DNA from: Nautilus pompilius
Lineage: Eukaryota; Mollusca; Cephalopoda; Nautilida; Nautilidae
Direction: 5' to 3'
Length of the DNA stretch: 64,000 bases
Assembly: GCA_018389105.1 (NCBI GenBank)
Contig: JACATO010000930.1
Coordinates: 372,001-436,000, forward strand
The notes beneath the pieces were generated by a model. The model did not search any database. It worked only from the letters and a program-made list of their open reading frames with translations, and had not been told where the DNA came from. This document shows positions 59,501 to 64,000 of the stretch, one piece after another (position 1 is the stretch's first letter; each line of letters opens with the position of its first letter). The position numbers and the translations under genes are program-made.

Positions 59501-62500
59501 TAATTTTGAAAGATGTATATTATTAAATCTCTGCTTGGAAGGTAACCTATATTAGCATTAATAAAACTAGAAAAGATTATTTTCATACCAGATTTTAACA
59601 AAGAGCAACATCTGTTTAGGGATGAACGTTGTTGAAAAATAAACACCAACCAAGTAAATGAATAGTATCAGATTATTTTATATGTTGATTGATAAATTTA
59701 CAAAACACTGAATGAAAAAAAAATGTTAAGATTCCTTAAAACAAATTAATTTCAAATCAAATCAGCTATGCAAATGTCTAAATGCAGAGTCAAATTTGGC
59801 TTGTTTTCTTTGTTTTAATTTTAATTTCTTGTTTTTGCAAAATTGTAATTTAGGCGGAAAAAAATTTCTGTTTCTTCATAAACAAAATTATATATTTTGC
59901 ATGACCAACAATACTTTTGCTAATAATGATTGTGCATAATGTAGGCTATAAATAAGTTGTGAGATGGAGAGTTTCTAATATATAATGATTCTACTTTTTG
60001 AAAAGTTTTAGCTGCTGTTTCTGTTTGGTAGAAATGCATTGATCTAAATTGAAAAACTTTGAGATATTGACTCACATTTTGTCCTGAAAAAAACTTCACT
60101 CATGTTTCTCCTAAAGTGACAATACATATCAAATTAAGTCTAAGGCATTTTTCATAGTTTAAGATGTTCTTGACAACTATAATTATTTATGTCATTGATC
60201 ATAGCCCTTTGTACCCTCCCAAATTTATCTCTATCTTTTAACATAGTAAGGAATTTATGGCTAGATTCTGTACTCTAGTATTGGTTTGATCATTGACTTA
60301 TACTATAAATAGATAAAAATGCATTTGGTATTTTGCACTTGATAGTCTGATTGAACATTCCAAAAATCTTGTTTGCTTCACTATTTCCTAATCGCACTAC
60401 ATTTGGCATTTTAAAAGAATTATATGTAACTCCATGATTTTATTTCTTAATTAATAATCAGTATATAAGTATCATTTATATTATTGCAAAAAAGAGGATG
60501 CCAAGAAACTAACCTTGAGATATCACACTAGTAGCATTTCTGTACAATCTTTTAATATAAAATGTTTATGTGGCATCTATATCAAAGTGTTTTCCAATAA
60601 TTTTGGGTATAATTTTCTCTGTAATTATAAAACTAATATTAGAACAATTTTTTCTTATGCTTGTGGATGTTAATTATTTCTCTCTTAGTAAAAGATGTAT
60701 GAACTAAAAAGATTAAATATTAATTATACCATCCCTGTCTTTTAAATACCCTTTATCTTCTCTTTTTTTATTTCTATTATTTTTTTTAAAAAAATATTAT
60801 TTAGGGTACATGATTATAGATTGACTTCTTTCAGCACAGGCTGGCATTAGCAAAAGTGTTCTATTAAAAAAAGATTGTAAATAACAGAACAGTTACTAGT
60901 GATGGGTTTTAATAGCACTGGAATTAATTGGTTATGTCAAGAAACGTCTTTCTTGCATGGAAGTCCTGTATCAGACGGACAGACAAACAGACAGACACAA
61001 GATTGAAATGAGTTGATAGAAATGAGTGGTGATTCAGTTTAGTTGTGTGACTTTGAGAAGGCAATCAATACGTTAAGGCAGAGTAACTTAAGTTAGCTTT
61101 TTAAAATTTTATTATTGAACGTCTACTCTGATTTGAGATGAGATTCTGATAAACCAGTTTTAATGCAAGTTGTGTAATCAGAATATTCCAAAGGGAGCTT
61201 CTCAGATGTGTTAGCTATTTGTATTCAGGCCTGCACTATAAACCTTGTACTACCAGGAGATGAAAGAAGTACCAACCCATCACCATCACATTTGGAAATT
61301 AATGAAATCTGTGTTGTCGCTTACTAGGTGGTGTCATAGTAAAAATTTTGGGGAAAGGGGTTCATAGCATTGCATTGTGGAAATTATCAGCAGACAGATA
61401 CTTGTCATAAATCCAAGATACTCTTGCTTCAAGGGCATGAAGAAAATGTGAAAAAACTCTGATGTCTTCATCACATGCTAGTGATCCTGCCACCTTTATG
61501 CTGATGAACCGAGAGAGAGAGAGAGATGCTGCAAAAGGACGTAATATTTGTCTGAAGTCACTGTAATTTTAGACAAGTGTGTGCTACCATTGTTGACCAT
61601 TTAGACCTGGCTCCTAATTACGCCAAGTTTTCTACATTATGCTGGTAAGTGTCTCTATGAGAAACCAGTAAGCTTTTTATATAACAACAATGCCAGTTTT
61701 TGCATAGAGACTATATATACAACTAGTATATCTTTCGATAACAACATTTAAAAGTGATGCATTTTTGCAAGATGCAATACCAGAGCTACCTTTGGCATAT
61801 CATTGATGTAATTTGTTGGACGGGGGGAGGTGGCAGGTAAAGTGAGGGGTTAGCCACTGGCCTTCCCTATGCCTCCCGAAAATGTAAAATAAAATTAAAA
61901 TTATGGCTTCTTCCAAGAGTATCATTTAAGGACAGATTTAGAGTGGAATAAGAGCTCTAGAAAAGTTCTTTTTTTTTTCCAAATGGTAACTAGTAATTTC
62001 TTCCCTTTAAGGAATAATCAGTATCCTTTTTTCCTCCTCTTGAAAATGAGCACTGATAATCCCACGTTTTAATTCAGACAGAAAACCATTGTACACTCAA
62101 CCCCCTCCTCTCTCTCAGCCTCCTAGCCTCAGCAAAATTTGGCTATTTTTTGGCTGTCATTTGTACACCCAGGTTTTCATCCATTGGCTTGGCTGCTATT
62201 TAGCCAACAGGGAGGGGGGGCTTGTACAGTCGGGTGACATTAAGGAAATATCTAAATTTGTAAAATTCAGATCACATTTTCTTTTGTTTGATGGAAATTA
62301 CTGGAAAAGTGTTTGTCTATCAGGAAAAAATCTGTAGCTTGTTTGTTCTTATAAAGTAACAAAAATTAACCAAACAATTTTATATTGGTGCATTTCTCAT
62401 TTTCTTTGAGAAAACAACATTGTCTGCCATCTCGTGAGATCTATGTTTGTAGTCATTGTGCGGGGACAGGTGAAAGAAGACTCTCTTTGAGAGCTTATGA

Positions 62501-62739
62501 AAGTCGTCACATCCATCACGTTTTCATTTGGCTCTTTTTTTAGCCAACCATTTATTTATTTTGGAAAAGGTATGGTGTCTTAAGAAATAACATCGTTGTG
62601 GACTTTGAAAACCCTCTTACCTAAGTAGTTTTTCTTTAACTCTGATTTCTGTTTACTTTTGTAGGTCTTTAAAAACTATGGAGCCCCCCCCCACTAACCC
62701 TGTCACTACTGCAGGATAGATTGATTGTGTCAGCTGTAT
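56575..62739. other. Long stretch without recognisable genes
   Basis: AT-rich DNA with homopolymer runs (G run at about 57402-57412, A run near 57716-57734, T run near 57919), a CAGA-like run near 60976-60996 and a GA run near 61510-61524. The frames 57348-57548, 58661-58852 and 62089-62337 have no domain I can identify. A GC-richer patch near 61818-61880 is weakly like the shared word at 53384. Confidence 0.45.
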
Positions 62740-62950
62740 AAATCCTGGGTAATTTGGAGCAGCAGTGGAGGGAGAATTAGAGATCTGTCTGCCTTATCAC
62801 ATTAGCCAGAATCAAATACAGCTAAAGTGATTTACTACAGGAGGCTGCTTGATTAAATTTATCCTCTGGTGTAATTGATAGATGGTGGAGTAGCTAGGTT
62901 ATTAGACACTATTAAGAGAACAAACTGACTGGCTTTATGAAGTCTGTTCT
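62740..62950. promoter_or_regulatory. Possible non-coding regulatory block with Hox/TALE-like words
   Basis: This block is less AT-rich than its flanks and contains GTGATTTACTACAG and TTGATTAAATTTATCC, which resemble composite Pbx/Hox sites, and GTAATTGATAG, a homeodomain core. It has no open frame of interest. The call is based on motif reading only and would need conservation or accessibility data. Confidence 0.2.
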
Positions 62951-63703
62951 CTTTGGAATGTCCGTGTAATGCTTTGTTTTCTAAGAGCAATCCTAAATGT
63001 CATTTTAAGATTATGATAATATTAACTTTTCTCTGGTAGATCTGCTAAAATATGTTTTTTTTGTTTTTTTTTGAGTTTTCATTTAGGCAATCTGATCTCT
63101 CTTTATAACAGCAGTTTATTGACCTGCATAAATGCTATATCATTTGCAGTATTGAAAAGTGGGGAAAAACACAAAAATGTTGATGAAACTGTTGTAGTCC
63201 TCTAATTCTTGCAACACTGCCTGATCTCATCACTCTCAGTAGCTTTATGTTGACCTATGTAATGTCATGTCAGAGGTCATTCTGACGTACTCTGTTGGTC
63301 CTTCATTCTGATAACTTTTATATATCAGTAGCTCTAAGATGCATAGTTGTTGATAAACTTATCTCAGATTTTGCTATAGTTTTCACTTCTAAAATCTACT
63401 CCTTCATGGAGAAAGATATTTAAAATATACTGTATGGCTTCAGAAATTGCCTAGAAAATCTTAAAATATTTATGTTTATTCAGTGTTTTCCATATGGTAA
63501 ATAAATAGCTATTTACACATATAACAGATATAGTTCATCTTTAGAGATTCTTGCTGTGTCTGTTTTATTTTGGTTCTTGTCTAAAATTCTATCTCAGTAG
63601 CAAGTTTAAAGGTGCATCCATCACCATTTCCTTAAATTCTGGTCTTTTGTATTTATAAAATCCTCCCAAGTTGGATATATAAAAGTGAAAGCACATTATT
63701 GGT
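62951..63703. other. No recognisable gene
   Basis: AT-rich sequence with a T-rich tract near 63055-63072; nothing recognised. Confidence 0.5.
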
Positions 63704-64000
63704 TTCAATTTATTGCTATCAATCAATCGTCACCGAAACCAAAGGCTTCTGCTTCCTGGTGTGGTACTCAGTTTTTTAAAAATCAATTATACTGTGTTGA
63801 CTGTGGATTACTTGCATTTTTTGGCACTTTTCTTTATCTTATGTGGGTTCAGATATCACTTAAAGATTGTAAACAACTAAATAAGTGGGTATATTATTGT
63901 GAAATTGAGTGTTTCCTTTACTGTTTTGAAGGGGTTTACCACCTTTGGCATTGTTAAGATCGGTGCTCTTTTTATTACACAATTGCTTGCACTTTGAACA
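63704..64000 (+). repeat. Unidentified interspersed repeat, copy 2 (runs off the window)
   Basis: This is the longer copy of the family at 32193-32403. Landmarks in order: TTTATTGCTATCAATCAATC, AAAGGCTTCTGC, GGTACTCAG, AAAGATTGTAAACAACTAAA, GTTAAGATCGGTG, ATTACACAATTGC. A 90-codon frame (63685-63957) crosses it and is rich in Cys, Trp and Phe (for example QLYCVDCGLLAFFGTF). That frame is interrupted or shifted in the other copy, so I do not call it a gene. The right end of the repeat lies outside the window. Confidence 0.6.

Noticed and set aside
61805-61880. A third copy of the shared word at 28195 and 53384.
   Set aside because: Only short G-rich words agree and the order is not kept.
1-64000. 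Known microRNAs, rRNA or snRNA genes.
   Set aside because: I looked for familiar mature miRNA words and conserved RNA gene cores and saw none, but reading by eye cannot exclude them.

Overview
The window looks like a piece of an AT-rich animal nuclear genome, mostly intron or intergenic DNA. I see no long open reading frame with a healthy gene structure, no operons, no ribosome binding sites and no prokaryotic features. What can be supported is a dense set of decayed transposable elements, a few candidate host exons and some tandem or palindromic repeats. A short run of the arthropod telomere word (CCTAA/TTAGG, 10986-11004) and the mix of mariner-like, pogo/Tigger, piggyBac, hAT and LINE relics would fit an arthropod, but this is a weak inference and I do not name a species.

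Layout. 0-10 kb: a candidate small exon (3012-3072), an internally deleted piggyBac element with TTAA target duplications (6283-7405) and a pogo fragment (8360-8696). 10-20 kb: a Tc1 fragment (10737-10901), a possible conserved regulatory block (12180-12520), the best internal host-exon candidate (14584-14647), a jerky-type Tigger element with both ends (14956-16943) and a tRNA-derived SINE (18681-18926). 20-31 kb: a second candidate exon (20831-20980), a small palindromic MITE (21794-21874), a pogo pseudogene (22828-24778), a well-preserved Tc1/mariner element whose catalytic spacing I count as DD41D (26202-27555), and a hAT relic (29477-30618). 31-40 kb: one copy of an unidentified repeat (32193-32403), a 32-bp tandem repeat (34726-34941), a composite Tigger with three termini (36000-37007), and a 2.3-kb Tigger that split a LINE (37241-39850). 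40-64 kb: a TTAA-flanked MITE (45084-45285), a GC-richer block that looks like a promoter with a first coding exon (49577-50274), a second copy of the palindromic MITE (50850-50922), a LINE reverse-transcriptase relic (52530-53345), a mariner relic (55639-56572) and a second copy of the unidentified repeat at the right edge (63704-64000).

The possible host exons at 14584-14647 and 50225-50274 are on the plus strand and, in one reading frame of the first, leave the same two-base codon remainder. They could belong to one long plus-strand gene with alternative starts, but I recognise neither peptide. None of the transposases is intact. The DD41D element is the youngest-looking: its 112-bp inverted repeats differ at 3 positions and its coding region has only one stop and one frameshift.
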